Shown here one piece after another: positions 1-6,458 of a stretch of 9,189 bases of DNA. The translations under genes were made by a program, and so were the position numbers. The stretch covers positions 1 through 9,189 of the forward strand of contig DMTG01000042.1 in the NCBI GenBank assembly GCA_003477345.1, read 5' to 3'. Numbering within the stretch: the first letter of the stretch is position 1; every line of letters starts with the position of its first letter. The notes beneath the pieces were generated by a model. That model saw only the letters and a program-made list of their open reading frames with translations, did no database searches and had not been told where the DNA came from. The stretch is from Succinivibrionaceae bacterium. Lineage in GTDB: Bacteria > Pseudomonadota > Gammaproteobacteria > Enterobacterales > Succinivibrionaceae.

Positions 1-630
1 TCGGCAGATATCGTAGCCGCTTCCTCTCTGCATACCGCCATTGGATTCACCCAGCAGAGTCAAGCCGACATAGCTTCTAGATGAAGATCTTCCAAGACAC
101 ATACCGTGAGAGTTTGCAATTACACTGGTAGAAACATAGCTGTCAAAGCCAGCACCATCCGAGGCTTTTATGCCCTCAGGAGAATCCTTAACTGCTAATC
201 TGTCTATATCCACGACATACTTTACTGCCTTGTCAGGATCGTTTAGCGTCTCATATAAAAGCTCTAGATCCTGATTTTCTGTGCAGATTAAATCCTTATC
301 ACAGATGCCGGCACACTCATCTTTATCGGCAAATTCAGCTATTGCCAGAGCAGATTTGATGCATTCCTGTACAGCCTGTTCTGACAAGTCAGTGGTTGAT
401 GCGCCACCTCTGCGATGATCCACGTAGACAGTGATATCCATGCCGTTATCGCTGTTGAACTCTATGTTCTCTACTTCCTTATCTCTGCTAGAAACGCTCA
501 GTCCTTTTGAACCACCAATTGATACTGAGCATTCGTCTGCTCCCTGACTAACAGCACTATTTACTATTGCCTGAGCTTTTGCTTTTAGAAAATTTTCTTT
601 TTCTAATACTTCACTTTTAAAATCATTCAT
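1..630 (-). CDS. pmbA: PmbA/TldE, metalloprotease partner subunit (N-terminal 210 codons; cut by window edge)
   Basis: TldE (PmbA) is the non-catalytic partner of TldD. In E. coli the pair forms a cytoplasmic protease that trims the microcin B17 leader and degrades unfolded peptides such as the CcdA antitoxin. The frame is open without stops from an ATG at 628-630 to base 1, giving 210 residues of an expected ~450. The N-terminus reads MNDFKSEVLEKEN. Family-like stretches include VYVDHRRGGASTTDLS, typical of the TldD/PmbA N-terminal domain, and near the edge SNGGMQRGSGYDICR, which corresponds to the conserved GGMQRDYWY region of PmbA. The start lies 28 bases after the tldD stop with only a weak ribosome site; a TTG at 643-645 is a possible alternative. 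The same-strand order and short gap indicate co-transcription with tldD, so both subunits would come from one message. The missing C-terminal half cannot be assessed. Confidence 0.9.
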   Translation of the reverse strand, partial: MNDFKSEVLEKENFLKAKAQAIVNSAVSQGADECSVSIGGSKGLSVSSRDKEVENIEFNSDNGMDITVYVDHRRGGASTTDLSEQAVQECIKSALAIAEFADKDECAGICDKDLICTENQDLELLYETLNDPDKAVKYVVDIDRLAVKDSPEGIKASDGAGFDSYVSTSVIANSHGMCLGRSSSRSYVGLTLLGESNGGMQRGSGYDICR

Positions 631-658
631 GACACTTTGTCTCAATAATTGTTTTAAA

Positions 659-2104
659 TCAGGCGTTCTGGCCGCCAACTGTAATCGCATCTATCTTAAG
701 TGTCGGTTCACCGATGCCTACCGGTACAGCCTGACCGGCTTTTCCGCAGGTTCCTATACCATCGTCAAAATCAAGATCGTTGCCAACCATTGAAACCTGC
801 TTCATAGTGCTTGGACCGTTACCTATGAGGGTGGCGCCTTTTATCGGAGAAGAAATTTTTCCATCCTTGATTAGATATGCCTCTGAAGTAGAAAATACAA
901 ATTTTCCAGAGGTAATATCTACCTGACCGCCTTTGAAATTAACTGCATAAATTCCGTTTTTGACACTTTCTATAATTTCGCCGCGATCATAACTGCCGTT
1001 CTGCATATAAGTATTGGTCATGCGCGGCATTGGCAGGCAGTTATATCCCTGTCTTCTGCCGTTTCCTGTAAGTTCCTGACCCATAAGAGATGCATTCTGC
1101 CTGTCCTGCATATATCCTTTGAGTATGCCGTTTTCGATAAGCACGTTGCATTTAGAAGGAGTGCCCTCGTCATCATAAGTAAGCGAACCTCTGCGGTTAG
1201 GCATTGTTCCGTCATCGATTATGGTGCAGGCTTTGGAAGCAACCTGCTGTCCTATAAGTCCTGTAAATGCAGAAGAGCCTGTTCTGTTAAAGTCACCTTC
1301 TAATCCGTGGCCTACTGCCTCATGAATTAAAACTCCAGGCCATCCTGAGCCAAGTACTACCGTCATCATGCCTGCAGGAGCGGCAATACTTTCCATATTT
1401 ACGGCACCTATTCTGACTGCCTCTTTTGCAACAGCGTCTGCCTTTCCAAACTTTAAAAGTTCATCTAGCATTACGGCACCGCCGGTAGCTGCAAAGCCAT
1501 TTTCTCTGCGCCCCTGACTTTCGAGAACAACATTGACTGCAAGATTAACAACCGGTTTAATGTCGCAGGTTATACGCCCTTCGGTCGTCTGTACTATTGT
1601 TATCCTGCTGCTGCAGCCTAAACTTGCCATAACCTGTATAACACGCGGATCTGCAGCTCTGGCCACCTTGTCGACACGCTCTAAAAGCTCAACCTTCTGC
1701 TTTCTGCTTAACGAAGTCAGAGGATCATCGCTTACATACAGCGGCTTGTTATCAAGCAGACGGGGAGTGACATTTACTTTTGATTCTACGTTGGTAGAGC
1801 TTATTGATCTTGCAGCAATACAAGCTTCTTTCAAGGACTTTTCTGACAGAACGTCACTATAGGCAAATCCGGTTTTTCCTCCAACAACGGCACGAACGCC
1901 TACGCCCTGACTGATGTCGAAAGAACCGCCTTTTACAATTCCCTCATCCAGTGAAAAACCTTCAGATACACACCTTTCAAAAAAGATATCGCCAAAGTCG
2001 ATGGTTCTTTCGTTCAGTAAAGCTACCGCTTTATTCACAACAGAGTCATCAATATCTGATCCCTGCCATATTGCTTTCTGAGCACGCTGCTTGATTTTAT
2101 CCAT
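659..2104 (-). CDS. tldD: TldD, catalytic subunit of TldD/TldE metalloprotease
   Basis: TldD carries the zinc site of the TldD/TldE protease, which cleaves small unfolded or modified peptides inside an enclosed cavity. The 481 residues equal the usual family length. The HExxxH motif is seen as HEAVGH at residues 261-266, within VLIHEAVGHGLEGDF. The third metal ligand is expected to be Cys453 in the conserved GTCGKAGQAVPVG segment. The N-terminal domain includes the family hallmark SFDISQGVGVRAVVGGKTGFAYSD (split here as residues 61-84), and the C-terminus ends in the usual IDAITVGG-type strand. The ATG at 2102-2104 has no clear Shine-Dalgarno sequence; the preceding bases are almost all A and T. 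maf ends 70 bases upstream, so the gene probably belongs to the mre-maf transcript, although a separate weak promoter in the gap cannot be excluded. In E. coli rng and yhdP lie between maf and tldD; neither is present here. Confidence 0.97.
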   Translation of the reverse strand: MDKIKQRAQKAIWQGSDIDDSVVNKAVALLNERTIDFGDIFFERCVSEGFSLDEGIVKGGSFDISQGVGVRAVVGGKTGFAYSDVLSEKSLKEACIAARSISSTNVESKVNVTPRLLDNKPLYVSDDPLTSLSRKQKVELLERVDKVARAADPRVIQVMASLGCSSRITIVQTTEGRITCDIKPVVNLAVNVVLESQGRRENGFAATGGAVMLDELLKFGKADAVAKEAVRIGAVNMESIAAPAGMMTVVLGSGWPGVLIHEAVGHGLEGDFNRTGSSAFTGLIGQQVASKACTIIDDGTMPNRRGSLTYDDEGTPSKCNVLIENGILKGYMQDRQNASLMGQELTGNGRRQGYNCLPMPRMTNTYMQNGSYDRGEIIESVKNGIYAVNFKGGQVDITSGKFVFSTSEAYLIKDGKISSPIKGATLIGNGPSTMKQVSMVGNDLDFDDGIGTCGKAGQAVPVGIGEPTLKIDAITVGGQNA

Positions 2105-2174
2105 ATAAATATCTATATAACGTTAAATTTCAATATAAAACTTTTAAGTAATGCAAAATCCGTCAGTCTGGATA

Positions 2175-2762
2175 TTACATTTTTTCTGCTTTGAATTCTG
2201 GTCGAATGCCGAACTCCATAAGTATATTCATTACCTGAGAAAATGGTAACCCGATGACAGAAGATAAAGATCCTTCAATCTTTTCAATAAACATGGACGC
2301 TATTCCCTGAATTGCGTACCCTCCTGCTTTATCAAGCCCCTCTTCTGTATCAGCATAGAAAGACGCTAATTCATTGCTTACAGGAGCAAAAGTTATTTTG
2401 GTTTCTTCTATGATTTTTCTGGTTTTATCCTGAAAAACTACTGCCACACCTGTGTATACCAAATGGCTGCGACCGCTTAGCATTTTCAGCATTTGAATCG
2501 ATTCTTCACGATTGCCAGGTTTACCCAGTATTTTTCCATCAAGATCTATTACAGTATCTGCAGCTACTACAATGCTGCCGTAATTGTCTTTTGCAACACT
2601 GCACGCTTTCTGATAAGACAGTCTGGATACCAGATCCTTGGGCAGCTCTCCTACCAGTGGGGTTTCATCTATATTTGGGATTATTATTGAGAAATCAATG
2701 CCAAGCATAGAAAAAAACTTGGATCTCCTAGGAGATCCAGAAGCTAATATCAAATTAGGCAT
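2175..2762 (-). CDS. maf: Maf-like nucleoside triphosphate pyrophosphatase (YhdE type)
   Basis: Maf proteins hydrolyse non-canonical or excess nucleotides to the monophosphate and pyrophosphate; the YhdE branch prefers dTTP and UTP and is linked to septum control. Residues below are numbered from the preferred ATG at 2760-2762 (195 aa, close to E. coli YhdE). Signatures are the N-terminal nucleotide-binding LASGSPRR (6-13), the catalytic-base segment AADTVIDLDGKILGKP beginning near residue 67 (Asp69), DKAGGYAIQG (144-153) and the closing SLSSVIGLP. The ATG shares its A with the mreD stop (TGATG), a classic coupling overlap. A TTG one codon upstream, at 2763-2765, is in frame but less likely. 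There is no independent promoter and only a weak GAGA-like ribosome site inside the end of mreD, so translation is probably coupled. The dTTP/UTP preference is inferred from family and location, not proven by residues. Confidence 0.94.
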   Translation of the reverse strand: MPNLILASGSPRRSKFFSMLGIDFSIIIPNIDETPLVGELPKDLVSRLSYQKACSVAKDNYGSIVVAADTVIDLDGKILGKPGNREESIQMLKMLSGRSHLVYTGVAVVFQDKTRKIIEETKITFAPVSNELASFYADTEEGLDKAGGYAIQGIASMFIEKIEGSLSSVIGLPFSQVMNILMEFGIRPEFKAEKM

Positions 2763-3280
2763 CAATCTGATTTCTCATTGTTTACCGGCACGGAGAATGA
2801 TCTGCAGGCGATTAAAAGCAGGAAATATACAATTGGCCAGAGTACACCAAGAACCACACTTGGGATCCATACGTTCAGATCGTATGTTCCTTGTCCTATG
2901 ATGTGTTCAAACCAGTAGCCTATAACATTAACCACTACATTTACCATACAGATGATAAATGACTGCTGCCAGACAGCATACTGAGGGAAACGCTTAAACT
3001 GAGAGGTTATCAGATAGATCTGCGTTGCCAGTAGAAAAGCATTGATACCAAGGGGAGCCCCGGTTAGCAGATCTAAAATAAGCCCTACAAGCCAGGCAAA
3101 TTCTACGTTAATTCTCTTAGGATTTATAAGACCGAAAAAAATTAAAACCAGAATAATTATATTCGGACGATTTACATCTATAGATTCAGGCAGTCTTATG
3201 ATTTGCAGTACCAGCGCAAAAATCAGTACTGGTATAAATACAAAAAATATAGAACGCGTATTCTGATCTGGAAGACTCAT
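2762..3280 (-). CDS. mreD: Rod shape-determining membrane protein MreD
   Basis: MreD is the polytopic inner-membrane member of the MreBCD elongasome, which positions lateral cell-wall synthesis with RodA and PBP2. The 172-residue protein (E. coli MreD is 162) is almost wholly hydrophobic, with predicted membrane segments around residues 10-30, 39-54, 59-92 (probably two passes), 104-124 and 138-160. The family motif is seen as LVGLILDLLTGAPLG at 64-78. Both ends are polar, and the C-terminus VNNEKSD is probably cytoplasmic. The ATG at 3278-3280 overlaps the mreC stop by four bases (ATGA) and the stop at 2762-2764 overlaps the maf start, so it sits in a tightly coupled mreC-mreD-maf block. MreD is poorly conserved in sequence, so the call rests on topology, the LDLLTGAPLG motif and position together. 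Confidence 0.94.
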   Translation of the reverse strand: MSLPDQNTRSIFFVFIPVLIFALVLQIIRLPESIDVNRPNIIILVLIFFGLINPKRINVEFAWLVGLILDLLTGAPLGINAFLLATQIYLITSQFKRFPQYAVWQQSFIICMVNVVVNVIGYWFEHIIGQGTYDLNVWIPSVVLGVLWPIVYFLLLIACRSFSVPVNNEKSD

Positions 3281-4287
3281 TGATTATCTCCCTGCGCAGC
3301 ACGATCTTCGTCAGTATCAGAAATATCACTGCGTATTATTTTAGTTTCTGAATTATCCTGTCTAGACAAAGATTCTATCAATCTCTTAATCTTCTCCTGC
3401 TTCAAAATAATCTTGCTGTCAGTCGGCTTTTTAAAATGCTGCTCAGCTATTTTTTCAGTTTCCTCTATATCGTTATACCAGAACATCAGAACATATCTCA
3501 TTCTGTCCAGATCGACAGAAGGCTTGGCTTTAATTAACGCAAATGGCTGAGACTCATCAAAGCCCACTGAGGTTACTGTAGCCACAGGATATGGCTCAGG
3601 GAAACGCCCGCCTAAACCAGAGGTGACCAGTAAGTCACCAACTCTTATATCTGTACTGCGTGGAACATTGTTTACTAGAATCTCGTCGCCGACACCAGAG
3701 CCTGAGGCAATTGCTCTGGTCTGATTACGCATATCCAGAATAGGAATAGCACTGCTCGGATCTGTTAGCAGCAATACTCTTGAATACGCAAAATTAACAG
3801 ATATAACCTGTCCTACCAGTCCCTGATCGGTTACGACCGGCATTCCTTCATAAACACCTGACTGCGCGCCACTGTTTACAACCACACGCCTTAAATAAGG
3901 ATTAGAATCGACATCAATAACTTCGGCAAATAATCTTTTAGAAGAAGATCTCTGAGGTGAATTCAAGAGTTTTCTCATTGCCTCATTTTCTGATTCTAAT
4001 GATTTTAGACGCAGAATATCCGCTCTCTGAAGAAAAATATCTGAAGACAGTTTTTCATTTTCTTCTATTAGCTCACTATGTCCTTTGAATTGCGTTGATA
4101 CCATGCGAGATACAGCATTAGGCGAATCTGCAAACATCAATACCGGATATAGCGCAGTTTCGAGATAATACCTGAAATCTTTTAGCACCTTTGATCGCAT
4201 ATCAAAAGCTAAAAGAGCAATAGAGAGAACAAAAAGTAAGAGAAAACGAAAATGAATAAACAAGCTTGGCTGTTCTGGTTTATTCAA
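3277..4287 (-). CDS. mreC: Rod shape-determining protein MreC (TTG start)
   Basis: MreC is a bitopic inner-membrane protein whose periplasmic part contacts PBP2 and links MreB filaments to wall synthesis. Its 336 residues (E. coli has 367) show one membrane anchor at about 12-28, a coiled coil at about 70-108 (HSELIEENEKLSSD onward), and the double beta-barrel domain at about 119-272. Family signatures are GLVGQVISVN (156-165), VLLLTDPSSAIPI (171-183) and DIRVGDLLVTSGLGGRFPEPYP (split at 213-234). The tail from 275 is charged and low in complexity. The start is a TTG at 4285-4287 preceded by AGGA nine bases upstream; the first in-frame ATG lies at residue 30, after the membrane anchor, so it cannot be the start. 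Upstream, the frame continues to a TAA at 4336-4338 without any ATG. The gene lies 58 bases after mreB, behind a strong hairpin. Confidence 0.95.
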   Translation of the reverse strand: MNKPEQPSLFIHFRFLLLFVLSIALLAFDMRSKVLKDFRYYLETALYPVLMFADSPNAVSRMVSTQFKGHSELIEENEKLSSDIFLQRADILRLKSLESENEAMRKLLNSPQRSSSKRLFAEVIDVDSNPYLRRVVVNSGAQSGVYEGMPVVTDQGLVGQVISVNFAYSRVLLLTDPSSAIPILDMRNQTRAIASGSGVGDEILVNNVPRSTDIRVGDLLVTSGLGGRFPEPYPVATVTSVGFDESQPFALIKAKPSVDLDRMRYVLMFWYNDIEETEKIAEQHFKKPTDSKIILKQEKIKRLIESLSRQDNSETKIIRSDISDTDEDRAAQGDNQ

Positions 4288-4307
4288 GATAAAAGTTCCT
4301 ATATGCA

Positions 4308-4331
4308 GCAGGACCTGAAGACAGATCCTGC
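4308..4331 (-). promoter_or_regulatory. Intercistronic hairpin between mreB and mreC
   Basis: On the transcribed (minus) strand GCAGGATCTG pairs with CAGGTCCTGC over ten base pairs around a UCUU tetraloop. The only non-Watson-Crick pair is a G-U, which would be a C-A mismatch in plus-strand RNA, so the fold is better for the mre transcript. It lies about 14 bases after the mreB stop and about 7 bases before the AGGA of mreC, without a U tract, so it is not a standard terminator. It may stabilise the 3' end of mreB mRNA or lower read-through or initiation for mreC, keeping MreB in excess. The structure is seen; the function is inferred. Confidence 0.6.
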
Positions 4332-4345
4332 ATAATTAAGCATTA

Positions 4346-5398
4346 TTACTCAAAGATTTCATTATCCTGAGTATCATACATCTCTAAAGCTTTTCCTCCA
4401 CCTCTTGCGACACAGGTTAGAGGGTCATCTGCTATAACAACAGGGATACCTGTTTCCTCACGTAATAATTTGTCGAGGTTATGCAGTAAAGCACCGCCGC
4501 CTGACAGCATCATTCCATGAGTACAAATATCAGCAGCTAACTCTGGTGGAGATTTTTCAAGAGCTGTTCTAACAGCACTGACAATTCCTTTGATTGGATC
4601 TGAAAGAGCTTCTAGAATCTCATTTGAGTTCAAGGTAAATGAACGAGGAACACCTTCAACAACAGATCTGCCTCTTACCTCTTTTTCATGCATCTCCTGC
4701 TCAGCATATGCAGAACCGATTTCGATTTTTATCTGCTCAGCGGTGGATTCGCCAATGTCATATCTCTTTGTGTTTCTCACGTAATCAATAATGGCCTGAT
4801 CAAATCTGTTTCCACCAATTCTGACAGAGCTTGAATATACTACGCCGTTCAATGAGATGATTGCGACTTCTGTAGTACCGCCACCGATATCAACAATCAT
4901 TGATCCAGACGGTTCAGAAACAGGAAGTCCGGCACCAATAGCGGCAGCCATAGGCTCAGTAATCAAATATACTTCGCTTGCACCTGCGCCTTCTACTGAT
5001 TCGCGAATAGCTCTTCTTTCTACCTGAGTTGCTCCACATGGAACACATACCAGAACGCGAGGAGAAGGCTTAAACGGAAAATAATGAGAGCCAGTTAAAA
5101 CCTTGTCTATAAAAGCCTGCAACATTTTTTCAGTGTATTGAAAGTCTGCAATAACACCGTCTTTCATAGGCCTAATAACTTCTATGTTATCAGGGCTACG
5201 ACCTAACATGCCTTTTGCTTTTTTACCAACGGCATCAACTCTGCGCTGAGCTCCATTTCCGCTACGATCTATTCTAACAGCGACAACAGATGGCTCATTC
5301 AAAACGATGCCCTTATTCTTTACATATACAAGTGTATTTGCTGTTCCAAGATCTATTGAAAGATCGTTTGAAAACATGCTACGCAATTTCTTAAACAT
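4346..5398 (-). CDS. mreB: Rod shape-determining actin homologue MreB
   Basis: MreB is the bacterial actin that polymerises with ATP into membrane-bound antiparallel filaments guiding lateral peptidoglycan synthesis. The 350 residues fit the family (E. coli 347). The ASKHA nucleotide pocket is complete: phosphate-1 loop [12 protein letters not shown] (15-26), phosphate-2 loop [13 protein letters not shown] (169-181) and adenosine motif MLSGGGALL (297-305). The N-terminal MFKKLRSMF is a short amphipathic helix of the type that anchors Gram-negative MreB to the membrane. [14 protein letters not shown] (147-160) is near-invariant in the family. The ATG at 5396-5398 has a weak site (TAGG about 12 bases upstream) lying inside a hairpin-forming repeat. 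A plausible promoter lies about 60 bases upstream. It heads the mreB-mreC-mreD-maf-tldD-pmbA run and is separated from mreC by a hairpin, which suggests a more abundant mreB product. Confidence 0.98.
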   Translation of the reverse strand: MFKKLRSMFSNDLSIDLGTANTLVYVKNKGIVLNEPSVVAVRIDRSGNGAQRRVDAVGKKAKGMLGRSPDNIEVIRPMKDGVIADFQYTEKMLQAFIDKVLTGSHYFPFKPSPRVLVCVPCGATQVERRAIRESVEGAGASEVYLITEPMAAAIGAGLPVSEPSGSMIVDIGGGTTEVAIISLNGVVYSSSVRIGGNRFDQAIIDYVRNTKRYDIGESTAEQIKIEIGSAYAEQEMHEKEVRGRSVVEGVPRSFTLNSNEILEALSDPIKGIVSAVRTALEKSPPELAADICTHGMMLSGGGALLHNLDKLLREETGIPVVIADDPLTCVARGGGKALEMYDTQDNEIFE

Positions 5399-5399
5399 T

Positions 5400-5422
5400 A
5401 TTTTTAGGGCCTAATCAAAAAT
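5400..5422 (-). promoter_or_regulatory. Inverted repeat over the mreB ribosome-binding region
   Basis: On the minus strand ATTTTT, GATTAGGCCCT and AAAAAT follow one another immediately before the mreB start region. The outer A/U arms pair, and UAG can pair with CUA around GCC, enclosing the only Shine-Dalgarno-like bases (TAGG). This would place the ribosome site in a weak hairpin ending one base before the ATG. The repeat is directly visible; a role in limiting translation, for example with temperature or ribosome occupancy, is inferred. Such AU-rich arms also arise by chance in AT-rich leaders. Confidence 0.35.
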
Positions 5423-5458
5423 ATTGCTGGAAAACCTTCCTGCTTTTAATTGTAAAAA

Positions 5459-5467
5459 AGTATAACA
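5459..5467 (-). promoter_or_regulatory. Extended -10 promoter for mreB operon
   Basis: The minus strand reads TGTTATACT, a TGn extension followed directly by TATACT, five of six bases matching the sigma-70 TATAAT. No good -35 box lies 16-18 bases upstream, as expected for an extended -10 promoter. Transcription would start near 5452, giving mreB a leader of about 50 bases. It is the best promoter candidate in the ssb-mreB gap, which is otherwise AT-rich and without genes. Confidence 0.5.
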
Positions 5468-5515
5468 CAGCCTTTATTTCAATAAACTACGACATTGCAA
5501 GCTTTTATAAAAAAC

Positions 5516-5544
5516 TTGACTTGGTTAGCGCTAATAACTGTAAT
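5516..5544 (+). promoter_or_regulatory. Sigma-70-like promoter match pointing into ssb (antisense)
   Basis: The plus strand has TTGACT, a 17-base spacer and TGTAAT, matching 10 of 12 consensus positions at ideal spacing. Transcription would start about 45 bases before the ssb stop and run antisense through it. No plus-strand gene follows, so this is either an antisense promoter or a chance match in AT-rich DNA. Confidence 0.25.
5525..5534. repeat. Perfect 10-bp palindrome TTAGCGCTAA upstream of mreB
   Basis: The palindrome TTAGCGCTAA stands out in a very AT-rich gap and falls inside the spacer of the plus-strand promoter match, about 75 bases upstream of the probable mreB transcription start. 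Palindromes with a central GCGC are typical of LacI-family operators, but no regulator gene is in the window, so a binding role is only a suggestion. Confidence 0.25.
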
Positions 5545-5558
5545 GAATAAATAATTAG

Positions 5559-5575
5559 CTTTCTCTTAGAGCAAG
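5559..5575 (-). terminator. Weak terminator-like hairpin downstream of ssb
   Basis: Downstream of the ssb stop, the minus strand reads CTTGCTCTAAGAGAAAG, where CTT/AAG and CTC/GAG pair around a TAA loop with one mismatch. The following bases are T/A-rich (CTAATTATTTATT) but not a true U tract. It is the only stem in the right place, yet it is weak, and ssb may read through into mreB. Confidence 0.2.
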
Positions 5576-5597
5576 AATTTTATATCAGCGTATCTTA

Positions 5598-6245
5598 CTA
5601 AAAAGGAAGCTCGTCATCTATAAAATCTGAGTCTGGATCATTATTGACTACAGTTGCAGGAGGAACCGCTTCTTTTCTCATTGGCTGCGGTGCATTCATA
5701 TTCTGCTGAGCATTAACGCTGCTGTTTCCATATCCTGCAGGTGCCTGTGAACCGTAGCCGGCATTAGGCTGTGCTCCATAACCACCATATGCACCGCTAG
5801 GAGCATTTCCGCCGCCATAGCCATTTGCTGATCTTGCATTAGCCTGAGGCTGACCGTTATAGTTAGAAGCAGGTCTCTGCTGATAAGTTGAATTATCGGT
5901 GCCCTGTGCTCTTGGTCCACCAAGCATCTGCATCTCATCAGCCACAATTTCTACGGTACTTCTTTTCTGTCCCTGCTGATCGGTGTATGAATTAGTATGC
6001 AGCTTTCCTTCTATATATACCTGGCTTCCCTTGTGAAGATACTGCTGACCTATTTCTGCCAGACGGTTCCATAAAACAACTCTATGCCACTCTGCATAAT
6101 CGCTGTATTCTCCATCAGCATTTCTTCTTCTCTCATTGGTAACCATAGACAGATTGGCTACTTTTATTCCTGTACCAGTTGTTCTACAAACCGGCTCATC
6201 ACCCAGTGTGCCAATTAATATAACTTTATTGACGCCTCGTACCAT
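5598..6245 (-). CDS. ssb: Single-stranded DNA-binding protein SSB
   Basis: SSB coats single-stranded DNA as a tetramer and recruits replication, recombination and repair enzymes through its C-terminal tail. The OB-fold covers residues 1-110, starting MVRGVNKVILIGTLG and containing EWHRVVLWNRLAEIG and KGSQVYIEGKLHT. The tail ends DSDFIDDELPF, matching the conserved acidic DFDDDIPF type that binds partner proteins. The linker at about 111-200 is rich in Gly, Asn, Gln, Ala and Tyr with repeated GYG-like units. The protein (215 aa) is longer than the 178 of E. coli, mostly because of this linker. By alignment from memory, the E. coli DNA-stacking Trp88 is Tyr87 here, Phe60 is Trp59, and Trp40 has no Trp counterpart. 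The ATG at 6243-6245 has a good AAGGA ten bases upstream. It is divergent from uvrA, as in E. coli, but here precedes mreB. Confidence 0.97.
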   Translation of the reverse strand: MVRGVNKVILIGTLGDEPVCRTTGTGIKVANLSMVTNERRRNADGEYSDYAEWHRVVLWNRLAEIGQQYLHKGSQVYIEGKLHTNSYTDQQGQKRSTVEIVADEMQMLGGPRAQGTDNSTYQQRPASNYNGQPQANARSANGYGGGNAPSGAYGGYGAQPNAGYGSQAPAGYGNSSVNAQQNMNAPQPMRKEAVPPATVVNNDPDSDFIDDELPF

Positions 6246-6311
6246 ATATTACAAATCCTTCAGTTGAGATCTTAATTTACTAATATGTATATAAATCTTG
6301 CTTATTTTGCA

Positions 6312-6333
6312 AAATTGCTCTTACAAGCAATTT
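6312..6333. repeat. Inverted repeat in the ssb upstream region
   Basis: AAATTGC and GCAATTT form a perfect 7-bp inverted repeat around an eight-base loop, about 67 bases upstream of the ssb start. It could be a hairpin in a long ssb leader, an operator, or a weak end for a minus-strand RNA from further upstream (the minus strand continues TTGCAAAA, not a clean U tract). Only the repeat itself is certain. Confidence 0.35.
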
Positions 6334-6458
6334 CTTAATTGAGTTACTCTTTTTCTTACGCGATAAAAAAATTGAATTAATAAAGCTTTTTTTAAACGAA
6401 CTATTATATTGTAATTGCAAAAGAGTCTCTTAATAAAACTGATCAATAAATCTATGCG

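Noticed and set aside
1533..1862. 109-codon plus-strand open frame.
   Set aside because: It is a shadow of tldD with no ribosome site or recognisable protein features.
2153..2172. ATCC/GGAT short stem followed by TTTT after maf.
   Set aside because: Only four base pairs with an eight-base loop; too weak to call a terminator, and tldD follows on the same strand.
5498..5518. CAAG...CTTG inverted repeat with A/T arms, considered as ssb terminator.
   Set aside because: The pairing is almost all A-U, there is no U tract after the stem on the ssb strand, and the T run lies inside the stem.
5696..5947. 83-codon minus-strand frame rich in Met and Ala.
   Set aside because: It is an alternate frame of the repetitive Gly/Gln/Asn linker of ssb.
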